From: Vermamoeba vermiformis | Lineage: Eukaryota > Tubulinea > Echinamoebida | DNA: 64,000 nucleotides | Reading direction: 5' to 3' | NCBI GenBank assembly: GCA_045837725.1 | Contig: JBEWZL010000267.1 | Coordinates: 62,001-126,000 of the forward strand | In this document: positions 1-11,300 of the stretch, one piece after another | How positions within the stretch are numbered: the stretch's first letter is position 1 | How the letters are laid out: the number at the start of each line of letters is the position of its first letter | Made by a program: the position numbers and the translations under genes | Notes under the pieces: model-generated | What the model saw: the letters and a program-made list of their open reading frames with translations, nothing else | Told to the model about the DNA's origin: nothing | The model's database searches: none

Positions 1-1471
1 TAGGCCAATGCTTCACTGCTATTAATATTTTTTTGTTGGTCAGATCGTAAAATCGATGTTGTTTTTCAACGATGCAATGTACAATATGATGTAATGTACC
101 ATCTATATTAATTTGCTGTTCTTCAGCTATTGACCAAGAATGAGCTGATTTGACAGATTTGACACTCTGACACGTGTCATCATTTTCAATGTCAAAAGTT
201 TTATGCTCGAAAGGCCTAATCACGTGCTAAATATTTTTTAGTTCATGAATTAGATTTGTACCGTCGTATACTTTATAAAATAAGAAACTTACGAGACTGA
301 GTCTCATGGGCACCAAAATCAACTTTGGATTGATTTGCGAGCAAATTGCACCGTGATAATGATCGTTATCCGGCTCACAATACAAATTGAATAGGTACGC
401 ACAACTATATATTTGAAAGATTAGAGACCGGATCCAGATCCAATCGCCAATGTTGTACTGACTCGTTGCAAAGTTCTTTCTTTTTCGTTGCTCTCTTCCA
501 TAACGTATCGCTAGTATGTTTGCACATTACATTTAAATTCCAAATTGAAATTTCCGATTGGAAAGGGTGGTTCTGTAGGATAATTTCCTTATTTAGAACG
601 TTGCTTCGTTGATCCGAATCTAAACTTACCAATACCATAAAATTCTTATTAAATGTCTTCAACGTACCCTTAGTAGTTGTATATAATTTTTTGCTATTGA
701 TTGCGGGATTATCGCTCAAAAGATCAAAGATCTGATAACCACCAAGCTGATCCGGTTCAATTTTAGCAGCATATGACCCTTAATATTCAATATCAGTTAT
801 TCATAATAGTATCTATGATATTTACCTATTATTAGGTGCTCTTTGTACTGTTTGGCCGCATCGTACTGTTTTGTTTTCAGAACGGATCTGCATCCGAATT
901 AGTTCCATCTTGATAAGACAGCAGAACTTACGAAATATTCATTATAGTATCTCCATTAATTACGATGCACTTCTTATCTACTTTTAAGTCCTTTAGGGGC
1001 CTTCCTGTTAGCACAAAAAGAGGCTGGCCTAATCCACGACTGAGACAGTTGTAATAAGGATTGGTTAATATTCATGCGTGCATAATGTAAATAGAATTAC
1101 TTACGAATGTTTGGTAAGCGTGATTAGGCGATTCATCTGTTTTGATCAGAGTTAAAAATTATCTCAAACGAATCTGCATTTAAATTTCAGTTTACCTCTT
1201 CGCTCCAATTTATATAATCATCAATATATTGAGATAAGGTAAGTATCTTCTGAAATCGGTGGTTGAATATTATTCTCAGCGCTGTTGGATTTTCTAACGA
1301 ATTATTTAATATTTTGCTGGTCTGTTTCAATCTGACCAATTCTAATCCGTTTAAGTAACTCAAAATCTGCTCTAATAATTCCACTGGTATATGGCTTATA
1401 TAATCTATAGGATAAATTACTAACGGACTCGTCGATCGCAACGGATTTCTAAAGAGGTACGTACCATGCAT
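1..1471 (-). CDS. F-box domain protein, 3' end missing
   Basis: The first exon (about 1187-1471) encodes an F-box: the segment IPVELLEQILSYLNGLEL followed by VRLKQTSKILNN is the usual Skp1-binding helix pattern near the N terminus. F-box proteins usually act as substrate adaptors of SCF ubiquitin ligases; the substrate is unknown. Downstream exons joined by consensus introns stay in one frame (exons near 1060-1105, 935-1040, 835-900, 430-780, 290-365 and 1-232), ending in an open exon that runs off the left edge, so the protein continues. No WD40, LRR or Kelch repeat was recognised after the F-box. A TAG at 405-407 is avoided only if the weak donor near 433 (GTCTCT) is used, which then gives a continuous frame into the last two exons. 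The ATG at 1471 is the first in frame. Confidence 0.6.
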
Positions 1472-1789
1472 TTGACGGCACTGAAATGATATAAAGCGTT
1501 TATATATTGTGAAATAACCACAAATAACGTCTCTTCGGTTTTGTTGGCTGAGGCTGCCACAATAGCGAGAAAAAAACCGGAGAAGTTACTTGATCCCACA
1601 AAAGAATCACAAGACTATTAATTGTGGTCATTATTAATTAAAAAAAAGTGGCTAATTTGAAGTACGTGAACTGATGAGACCATCTTTTTGACATGGTGAA
1701 CCAGATCTCTTTGGCGAAACGAGAGCTTGTATCATCGTTGATTAACTTAGTTTAATTACAATCTATATTTACAAAGTAGTTCTCTTTCG
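1472..1789. other. gap between receptor kinase 1 and F-box gene
   Basis: AT-rich stretch holding the 3' flank of the receptor kinase and the promoter side of the F-box gene, both on the minus strand. No RNA gene, repeat or long open frame was seen. Confidence 0.5.
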
Positions 1790-4700
1790 TTAACGCTTCT
1801 CTTCCATGTATCGATCCAATATGTCGCATATTTGTTCCATTGTGGGTCGTTCTTCTGGATCCATTTGCCAGCATTGTTTCATGATCTCTTTCAACACCGG
1901 ATCGCAGTCTGATGGAATTGTCGGAGTTACTCCGTGATCACGAATCTCGAGACCAATTGCCATTTGATCTGCTTCTGAGTGAGGCTCTTTACGAGCAACA
2001 ATCTCATGCACAACGATACCGAACGTCCAAACATCGGATCTGCGGTTAAAAGTTAGCGTCAACGTTTACAATAATAAACACTTACTTTGCACTATACACC
2101 ATTTGCTTCAAGGATTCGGGTGCCTATCGATTTGTAAATATTGCTGTTATTTTAAAAACATTCGTACCATCCAGCGGATCGGGCCGACAGTGGACTTTGT
2201 TGTGCCCTTTTGTTCTTCACCGACTTGACGAGAAAGACCAAAATCCGATATTTTTGGTTCATCGCGGCTGAGCTACATGCAAGCTAGTAGTTAGCAAGTC
2301 ACGTGACGACGCCTTATGTTAACGAATCAGAACTCACCAAAATGTTTCGTGCAGCAAGATCGCGATGCACGATCTGATTCTTGTGCAAGTGGTAAAGTCC
2401 TTTCGCAATACCAACGACAATCTCCAGTTGTTGTTGTGACGTGATTGGTTCATTCACGTTGAACACTTTGTCATCGAGACTGCCTCCATCGCAGAACTCG
2501 AGAATCATCACTGGATATGGTCCGTCGGATGACACACCGAGCATTTGAACCACGTTAGGATGTGGTCGTAGTTCACTGAAAGAACGATAGTTAGTTTGAC
2601 CGTCATTGTTGTTGACACGTGTCACTTGTCAAATGACTGAATAACGTACACCATGAGTCTTGCTTCACGTGCAAAGTCATCGCCTGTCGCTGATGTGTTG
2701 ATCTTCAGCGCGACCTTTGTGCGTTGCCATTCTGATGGGTGTTATTAATTAACTATCGAACTTGCAGGTCTTATGTGTTCTTACCTCCGATAAAGACCTT
2801 GCCGTAAGCACCGGCGCCGAGCTCTTTCTTGAACTTGAGTTCTGAGTAGGGCACGCAAAGTCGATCAGTAATGTTCTTGTTGTCAATTACAGTGATTGGT
2901 CCGTATTTGCTAGTCGTTCTTTTGCGGTCAGTCGACGGTGTATCTGGTACAGCATCGTAGGTCATTGACTTGTCTCCTCGCAACTCCGTCAATGGCATCG
3001 TGAACTGCGTTGCATTTGACTTGTTTTTCAGCGCATTCTCTTTCACTCGTCGTTGTTTTTTCTTGCGCGAGAAAAACACTGCAACGAAGATCGCTGCGGC
3101 AACGGCAAGTGGCACGAGAATGATGGCAGCAATGTAGTTGTTTGACCAACCAGAGTTGTTATCGTTGACAGGTGAATTTGGTCCGTCAATAACTTGAGAC
3201 GATGGCTGAGTGCTTGAAGGTGGCGTCACTTGAATTGAACCAGGCGACCATGCAATTGGCGTAACTTAAAAAAGACGTTTAGTAACGATCTAATATTAAT
3301 CTATGGACTTACAAGGATCATCTGGTGCGATCACTCCTTCACCAATTTCATCTGCAAAGATCGATTAATTTCGCGGAAAAAATTACTGACGAGAGTTAGA
3401 CGTACTTGGCACCGACATAATACGAATGCTTTTGACGTCAGAGATAAGATCGAAGATAACGCTAACATTGGCAAACAACGTTCTAATTGCATCCGTTGCC
3501 GCAATGTTATTGACCGTGTCGTAACTGATATCAGCTCTGAAGTACATTGTCGCTTGAGTCGCGGTGTTTTGCGGTGTTGTAATCAACACGAAGTTAACTT
3601 CAATGTTCATCACTTGTGCAAGCGTTGTGCCAAGTTTGTTCGCGAAAGGTATCAGATCCGAATACGAAGGTGATGTCGCTTCTATTAGCAGCGAAAGCGC
3701 TGTTGAAAGACTTAGTATTGAAAAAATAGAAGAAAATAGCGATGAAAACTTACTCTGCGGACATAACAACGATGAGTTTGACACGTCAAATGTCACTGCA
3801 GTGCCATCAACGAACCATTCGACTGTTGTAGTTCCAGGCACGTAATCGACCTTGTATATTAAATTAAATCGATATCATAGTGAGTTTAAAACTTACATAG
3901 AAGGAAGAGAAGGGATAGTACGACTTTCGGCCGTATTCAAATTCGTCAATGGGAGTACCTAGCGGTGCAAGTACATTGTTCGAAGTTGCAGCGTAGATAC
4001 TCGCAGTGTGATTCGATCGATATGAGAAGTACGCGCGTAATGATCCAAATGTTCTGCGCTCAACACATTGAAGTATTGGTGCCACACGATATCCGACACA
4101 TGCACCACGTGATGCGTCACATTGACTAGCGTCAGTGTTATTCAAGCACGAAGAACAATTGACAAATGACGTGTCGAGAACACAATCAGAGCTGCGCGGT
4201 GATGTTGGTCTGTACCCTGATTGACATTGACATTTCATCGTGCAGAATTCTCCGCCGTCACATTGTTCCGCTGTTCCCGAAACGATACCATCGCCACATA
4301 CATCGCCAAAAAACTAGTTATTAAATATTAATTAGATAGATTGTTGGGTACGTGTAATCGACGTACCATTAAATTATTCCAAGTTGAATTCGATGGATCC
4401 ATGTCCGTCAAGATCGCGATGTATCCATTGCCGTACATATCGTTGTAATACCGAGCACTAGCAACTTCCATTAATTTTGGATTTTGCGCTGTCCATAGTG
4501 TATTAACTGCTTGAGGTTGTATTTTTCCGTCTTTGAATTCCATCGGATATTCAATCCACGATCCGTTTGCCTTCAACTTTGACGGGAACAAGAAGTACCC
4601 TACGATCATAATTAATACTCGGAATGGTAGTAATAAGATAGTCGTACCATCGTTAGTGTATGATGGATATCTTAAGGTATTCCCTGCGCTAGACGTGTCA

Positions 4701-5704
4701 GAAAATTCGGTGTAAACCACCTCGTTGAGCGTGGCCGTGGTCAGTTGCAAAATACGCATTAGACCCGCTTGGGAGATAGAAACGATTAGACTATCTCCAA
4801 CAACAGATATTGCTGTCGTGTTGTCCGTAGGAAATTTTGTCGTGTTGTACGTGGCCAGAGGAATTGACCAGTTCGACGGGTGAAATTTCGTGACCGTTGT
4901 TTGACCGGTATTGAATTGCACCAGGACGTAGAGATGCGTGCCATCACAAGCCACATTAATATATTTTCCTTTTTGAAATGTCGTATTGTAGACGGAAGTT
5001 AATGAGTTGTCGATGATGTGTAGGACTAGCGGCGGAAGTATCGACGTTGAATAAGCGCCGCCAAGGCCCATGGCAAAAAAATCTTCGTTAACTCGGCAGC
5101 CAAGCTTTTGAATATTTCCGTCAATAACATTTAGCGTTGTGTTTAATAGGACTTGGCCTAAGTCAATGAGATTCGGTTAAAAATAGGAAAATTAATTTTG
5201 AGATCTTTTTTACTTACCTTGCGAATTGATTTTTAGCAGTAATTGTGAGATGGCGATGCCATAGTAAGGAGCAGGAAGGGTAAAAAGTTGCTCCGTTATA
5301 AAAATGACGGTCTTGTTTGGTCCGCTAAACGCAAGAAATTCTTGTTGGTTCAGGGGAATTGGATACGAAAAAGATTCTGATTGTGTCCAATTTGACGTAA
5401 ATATAGTCATTATAAATGATCGAAAGGCCGCATTTAATACGACAAACGTGTCTTTGTCCAATTGAACCAATCGTGCCTGTACTAGGCTTACGCCTGGTTG
5501 TGCCGGTGGAGTATTAAATAAAAATTGTCTTCTTAATGTCGGCTGGGAGATCGCAGGCGAAGCTTCTATAATAAAATCAAAATACTAATTAATATAAAAC
5601 GACTAAAATGATCTCAATTGCAAAAAAAGATCCGATCGTTACTCGGTACCTTGGGTAAAAACTGCCAAAAGTATAACCAAGAGTATCACTCTAATAAGCA
5701 TCAT
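1790..5704 (-). CDS. single-pass receptor kinase 1 (TK/TKL type)
   Basis: Likely cell-surface signalling kinase. Fourteen exons were placed: 5650-5704, 5218-5565, 4648-5157, 4367-4599, 3897-4313, 3754-3850, 3406-3699, 3313-3351, 2785-3264, 2652-2731, 2338-2575, 2168-2272, 2086-2123, 1790-2039. Exon 1 is a signal peptide (MMLIRVILLVILLAVF). The ectodomain has a Cys-rich patch with CGDGIVSGTAEQCDGG, resembling repeats annotated as Myxococcus-type cysteine-rich or DUF4215. Exon 9 carries the TM helix (IAAIILVPLAVAAAIFVAVFF), a basic stop-transfer and the Gly loop GAGAYGKV. The kinase has VALKI, HRDLAARN, DFG and PIRWM-APES and ends at EERPTMEQICDIL, so all catalytic residues are present. The loop between DFG and PIRWM (KGTTKSTVG) has Ser/Thr but no Tyr, so specificity (tyrosine or dual) is not settled. 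Paralogous to the receptor at 8309-17163 with the same intron positions. Confidence 0.88.
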
Positions 5705-6081
5705 TATATAGTCTCATGTGTTTATATGATGCGTGAATATTAAACAATAAATTATCGGTGAAGAATTTGACAGGCATTGAATTAAACGCAACCTTAAAAA
5801 CTCGTAAAATAAATATAACGGATCTCTTCGCTTACCAGCATGGTATGAGCGTATAGTCAATATATTGAAAGGTTTTGTAATTTTAGAAAATTGTTGGGAC
5901 GAGCTGCAAAACGAATCCGCTTACCAAGTTGTAATGCCTGTATGCCTCTCTAAGGCCTCTCTTTCGCACCGATCAAATATAATCACATATTTGTGCATTA
6001 TCACCAGGTGTTGGTCATTTCAGGATGCACTTGAATTAAAATATTTTCGTATTGCTCTGGAAGACAACGAAAGCAACAAAG
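5705..6081. other. divergent promoter interval
   Basis: Separates the start of receptor kinase 1 (minus) from the next gene (plus). It is AT-rich. A short plus frame at 5865-6095 has no recognisable content; a pyrimidine-rich stretch ending in AG near 6023 could be an acceptor for a 5' UTR exon of the plus-strand gene. Confidence 0.4.
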
Positions 6082-6786
6082 ATGCTAACAATTAATCACA
6101 TAACAAAGGCATCATATTTTGTCAGCTTACGACGAGCAGTGAGGCCGAAACAAGCCGGCAATAAACATAGAACACGGAATCTGACCAGATCAACAGTTGC
6201 CGATACATCTTCAGCTACGGCATCCCTCTTAAATAGCGTATATTATCAAGAGCGTAAGAATTCTATTTTTGCTACTCGTCCTGCTTCAAATCCGTTCAGA
6301 AGGTACGCGACACGAACAAATAAGCCAGCTACTGGTACGTTCTTATCTCCTATAAATTTATTAATTTTATTACAGTCATTCCAGTAACACCAGTGGGTCG
6401 TGGGTTATCGTATCGTGAGTTTGCTGGATCTGTCAATAATTATTTTTCAAATTAACTTTGGCTCAGTTACTCAATGGCAAGCGATCGACGTGCAATTGTG
6501 GGCGAGAGAACAGTGGCTTATATCAGCGTCTGATGCAAATATTTTGGGCAGGCGCGTGCAAGATTTTGTGAGCTGGATTCAGGGCAACACTTCGTGGGCA
6601 GAGCTCCAGGCTGTGCTAAGCAACGATGGATTCACGCAAATTCTAACGCTTCAACAATACGGAGACATGTTAAAACAAAAATTAGATGTGATGAGGGAGG
6701 CAGGTAAGCTGAAAATCGATTGGATCAAACCATTTTTCAGTCGTGCTGTTAACCTGTTTCACTCAACAATTAGCCGAGAAAATTAA
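6082..6786 (+). CDS. hypothetical protein with basic, hydroxylated N terminus
   Basis: Not recognised. Three exons join in frame: 6082-6334, 6376-6414 and 6467-6786, giving 203 aa. Introns have good ends (GTACGT...TTACAG and GTGAGT...CTCAG). The first about 75 residues are rich in Arg, Lys, Ser and Thr and almost free of acidic residues, as in mitochondrial presequences or disordered tails. The C-terminal about 110 residues look folded and helical, with several Trp (TQWQAIDVQLWAREQW). No catalytic motif was seen. The gene is transcribed away from receptor kinase 1 and in the same direction as the NTPase gene that follows at 6985; the TAA at 6784-6786 argues against the two being one protein. 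Confidence 0.5.
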
Positions 6787-6984
6787 CTTAAATTTATGAT
6801 AATATTTATCGGTAAAATCGCTTGCACAAGTGAGAATTTGGTTAATAACGGCGGATCCGATCTGTAACCGTTTTTCAGCAAGTCGCAAAATCTACGGTTA
6901 ATGTTGCAATCCGCTTGCATTAAAGCGATATTGTGGAACTATTCTAATTCTATCTTCATAGTAACACATCTCCAACTCGAATCA

Positions 6985-8276
6985 ATGGACACAAAAGTAG
7001 CTCGTGATAGCCCGGCGTATCAATACTTAACAGATCCAGCGATTATGAAAAAGTCAGTTGACACATTCAAACCTCTCCCAACTGAGTTTGGTGCACATAC
7101 AATAGGATACACTGGAGTAGAAAACTATTTCATCTCAAGTCAGCGCCTGCAAATTTGGAAGAAATATTACAATGCTACTTTTAATCCTAAAGAACACATT
7201 TACATGGTGCCTTCTGGACCAAATGGTGTTGGAAAATCAGGAATTGGACTTTTGCTTGCAGCAACAGCTTATTTTTTGAAAAAACCTCTCTTTTATTACG
7301 TAAGTTATTGTTTAATCTTTACTTAATTTGACTTCATTGTATTAGCCAAACTGCCGCTCTAGACTTACACAGACAGAAGCAATCAAAACATTTTACCTGT
7401 GGAATGGTGATCTGTTGCAATCAGATGCAAATGTCCAAAGAGTGTGGGATACTTTGCTTCTAGATAACACTTCTGCATTGTCACATTTCTGGCAGAAATT
7501 CACTGCACTTCCTGGTGCAGTTGTTATCTTAGATGAACATGATGAGTTCTATCGACCACAATACAAACTAGGTTATGACCTCTATACATCTTTTCAACAC
7601 TTTGCAGTAAGTCAGTTACAATTTTGCAACTCAAATCTAATGTTATCAGGCTGCCCAATTGGTGATGTTCATTGGCTCAAAATTTCAAAATAACATTCCT
7701 GATGGGTACAGGAACAGTGTTGTCTATCTTCGACCATTAAGTGAATCAGCAACAAGAAAATTTGTTAGATTTAAGGACTCTGTAAGTCCAAGTATGAATT
7801 TAAACAGTACTAACACATTATTGCAGCCAGTTGCTTCTCTCCAATGGCAGCAAATTCCAGGCAACAATGCAGCTGAGAGATTTGCAAGTTTATTCAATGT
7901 CTGTGGTGGTGTCTATAGACCAATCATTGACCTGTGTGCCCAGTTAGACAAAGGAGCAACCTTTGAGTCAGCAAAGAGACTTCTTTGCACTGCTTACTAT
8001 GCCAAACTAGTTCAAACTGTCAGTCAGTTGCAGAATGGTGCACAACAGAGATTTGTTGAAGTTTTGAAGGCACTGCAAAACTCAGGTTCAAAGCCACTAG
8101 GTATTCGTTCTGACATTGCCGCTGCTATCCATGATTGTGGTGTCCTTTATATCACAAGTGACAACAGAATAGCTCCAATCAATGGAGCTGCAACTGATGC
8201 CATCAAGTTGCTACTATTCCAAGACTCAACTCCTATTCTTGGTGCCAAAGATGCAAAACTTGTTGCACTAAACTAG
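6985..8276 (+). CDS. Crinkler/RHS-type P-loop NTPase
   Basis: Four exons (6985-7299, 7346-7606, 7650-7781, 7827-8276) give 385 aa in one frame. Walker A is GPNGVGKS near residue 78 and Walker B is VVILDEHDEF near residue 150, followed by a segment like the sensor-1 region (AAQLVMFIGSKF). The pattern fits the STAND-like NTPase domain shared by Crinklers and trypanosome retrotransposon hot spot proteins; that family assignment is from motif spacing, not a search. No C-terminal PD-(D/E)XK nuclease and no N-terminal header was found, so this is an NTPase-only or shortened member. It sits between two tandem receptor kinases, and its stop is only about 30 bp from the convergent stop of receptor 2. 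An upstream in-frame start near 6901 is possible but has no supporting homology. Confidence 0.65.
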
Positions 8277-8308
8277 GACTGTGTTTCGAAAAATAAACAG
8301 TTTTCAGT

Positions 8309-11300
8309 TTAGTGCTTCTCTTCCATGTATTTTACAAGAATATCGCATATTTGTTCCATTGTGGGTCGTTCTTCTGGATCCGTTTGCCAGCATTGTTTCA
8401 TAATCTCTTTAAGCACTGGATCGCAGTCTGATGGAATTGTCGGAGTTACTCCGTGATCACGAATCTCGAGACCAATGGCCATTTGATCTGCTTCTGAGTG
8501 AGGCTCTTTACGAGCAACAATCTCATACACAACAATGCCAAACGTCCAAACGTCAGATCTGTGATCGAAAGTTAGACTTATGCAACAACAACAGAGAGAA
8601 GTATCCTTACTTTGCACTATAGGCCATCTTTTTTAACGACTCAGGGGCCTGATAAACAACATTAGACTGTGCTGCTCGTTTGTATTTTTATCGTACCATC
8701 CAACGAATGGGACCAACTGTTGACTTTGTTGTGCCCTTTTGTTCTTCACCAACTTGACGAGAAAGACCAAAGTCCGATATTTTTGGTGTATTGTTATTCA
8801 ACTACATGTAGCATTAGTATTAATATTTGCATCAAGTAGCGATTCAGAGCTCACCAAAATGTTTCGTGCAGCAAGATCGCGATGCACGATCTGATTCTTG
8901 TGCAAGTGATAAAGTCCTTTCGCAATACCAACGACAATCTCCAGTTGTTGCTGTGCAGTGATTGGTTCGTTCACATTGAACACTTTGTCATCGAGACTGC
9001 CTCCATCGCAGAACTCAAGAATCATCACTGGATATGGTCCGTCCGATGACACGCCGAGCATTTGAACCACGTTGGGATGTGGTCGTAGTTCACTGAAAGA
9101 AGAATTGTCATTTGACGTGTCACTTGTCATATGTCAAATGACTGAATACTCACACCATGAGTCTTGCTTCGCGTGCAAAGTCATCGCCTGTCGCCGACGT
9201 GTTGATCTTCAGTGCTACCTTAACGAGTTGCCACTCTGACAATTGTAACGTTAGTGTCGTAGTAATTCTAATGACTACAACGTACCTCCAATAAAGACTT
9301 TGCCGTACGCACCGGCACCAATCTCCTTCTTGAACTTTAAGTCTGAATAGGGCACATGCAACCTGTCTGTTTGATTTGCAGTGTCGAGTGATGTAATTGG
9401 ACCGTATTTGCCATTTTTCTCTTGAGTGTTTGGTGCCACGGCTGGTAAATCGGAGTAGTTTGGAGAGTTGTCTGATCTGAGTTCCGTCAGTGGCACGCCT
9501 AATTGGGTAGTTGGATTGGCAGTACTAAGCAACGATGACTTCTTCTGCATTCGTTTTTTCTTCTTACGCAAGAAGAACACTGCAGCAAAGATCGCTGCGG
9601 CAACGGCAAGTGGCACGAGAATGATGGCAGCAATGTAGTTGTTTGACCAACCAGCGCTGTTATCGTTGACAGGTGAATTTGGCTCGTCAATAACTTGGGA
9701 CGATGGCTGAGTGCTTGAAGGTGTTTCGCTTGAGGGATTAGTTGCACCAACACTTGGTACTGCACCGTTCGGTACATTGTTTGGTGCTGAAACTGTCCGT
9801 ACATTAGACAGCTAATACAATGGTTGTATTTACTTACACGGGCTTTCTGGCTCTATTGGTGCAATCACGCCTTCACCGAGTTCATCTGAATAAGTACAAG
9901 TTAGGTGTTGTAGATTTTTTTCGTACAATGAAGACGTACTATCTAATGGCACTATAGTGAGACTAAGGACTTCTGGTAGTTGGTTTTTAACCGCGTCAAA
10001 GTTTGTGTGCAACGTGCGAACTGCGTCTGCCGCGGAAATTTCATTCAGAGTATCGGTGCTTATGTCCGCCTGAAATACGGTTGTTGTCGTTTGCCTTTTT
10101 TGGCTTGGCGGAATGGTAACGTGAATAAACGTAGCATTTAAATTCATCACTTGGCTCAAGGTTTGTTGCAAGCTGCTGATAAACGCGTAGGCTTGCGATA
10201 CGGACGATGTTGTGGCGTCAATGAACAGTGTTAGTGCTATAATCAATCAAATTGATTAGATTATGATAAGCTAACGATAAGGGTCGTACTCTGCAGGCAT
10301 AACAACGATGAGTTCGTCACGTCAAATGTCACTGCAGTGCCGTCAAGAAACCATTCGACTGTTGTTGTTCCAGGCCCGAAGTCCACCTAAGACATTGCGT
10401 CAGTTTTGCAACTAAGTTAAAACGGACTTACAAAAAAGTAGCTGAGCGGGTAGTAGAATGACCGACCAAGAGCAAAATCTTGCATCGGTGTGCCTAGCGG
10501 TGTGATCATGTTGTTCGAAGTAGCAGCGTAGATACTACTCGCAGTGTGATTCGATCGATACGAGAAGTACGCTCGTCGTGATCCAAATGTTCTGCGCTCA
10601 ACACATTGAAGTATTGGTGCCACACGATATCCGACACATGCACCACGTGATGAGTCACATTGACCAGCGTCAGTGTTATTCAAGCACGAAGAACAATTGA
10701 CAAATGATGTATCGAGAACACAATCAGAGCTGCGCGGTGATGTTGGTCTGTACCCTGATTGACATTGACATTTTATCGTGCAGAATTCTCCGCCGTCACA
10801 TTGTTCCGCTGTTCCTGATACGGTACCATCGCCACATACGTCGCCGAAGAACTAACGAGCAATTATTAGTCATTAAAGCTGTATTGTTAAATCAATATGA
10901 TTAGAATAATCATTTTATATTACCATCAATTTCGTCTCCGTCTGATTCGTGACGTTGTTTATGTCCTTCATGCATGCAATGTATCCGTTGCCGTAAATGT
11001 CGTTGTAAAATCTCGCCCTACTCGCCTTTCTCAGAAACGGGTTTTGGGCGACCCAAATATCGCTAGAGTTTATAGGCAGAATTTCTCCGTTCATGGTGAA
11101 CCTGATCGGATATTCAATCCATGCACCGCTGAGACTTGACTTCGAAGGGAGGAAGAAATAACCTTGTAAAGTCAAAGGTTAGATATTTTTAATAGACATT
11201 GCATGGTACGTACCATCATTAGTATACGAAGGATATCTTAATTCGTTTCCACTATCCGTCGTGTCAGCAAACTCGGAGCTTGCAAGCAGTATCGCTAGTG

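Noticed and set aside
3564-3845. Plus-strand frame of 93 codons in receptor kinase 1
   Set aside because: Antisense to exons 6-7, whose match to the paralogue is clear.
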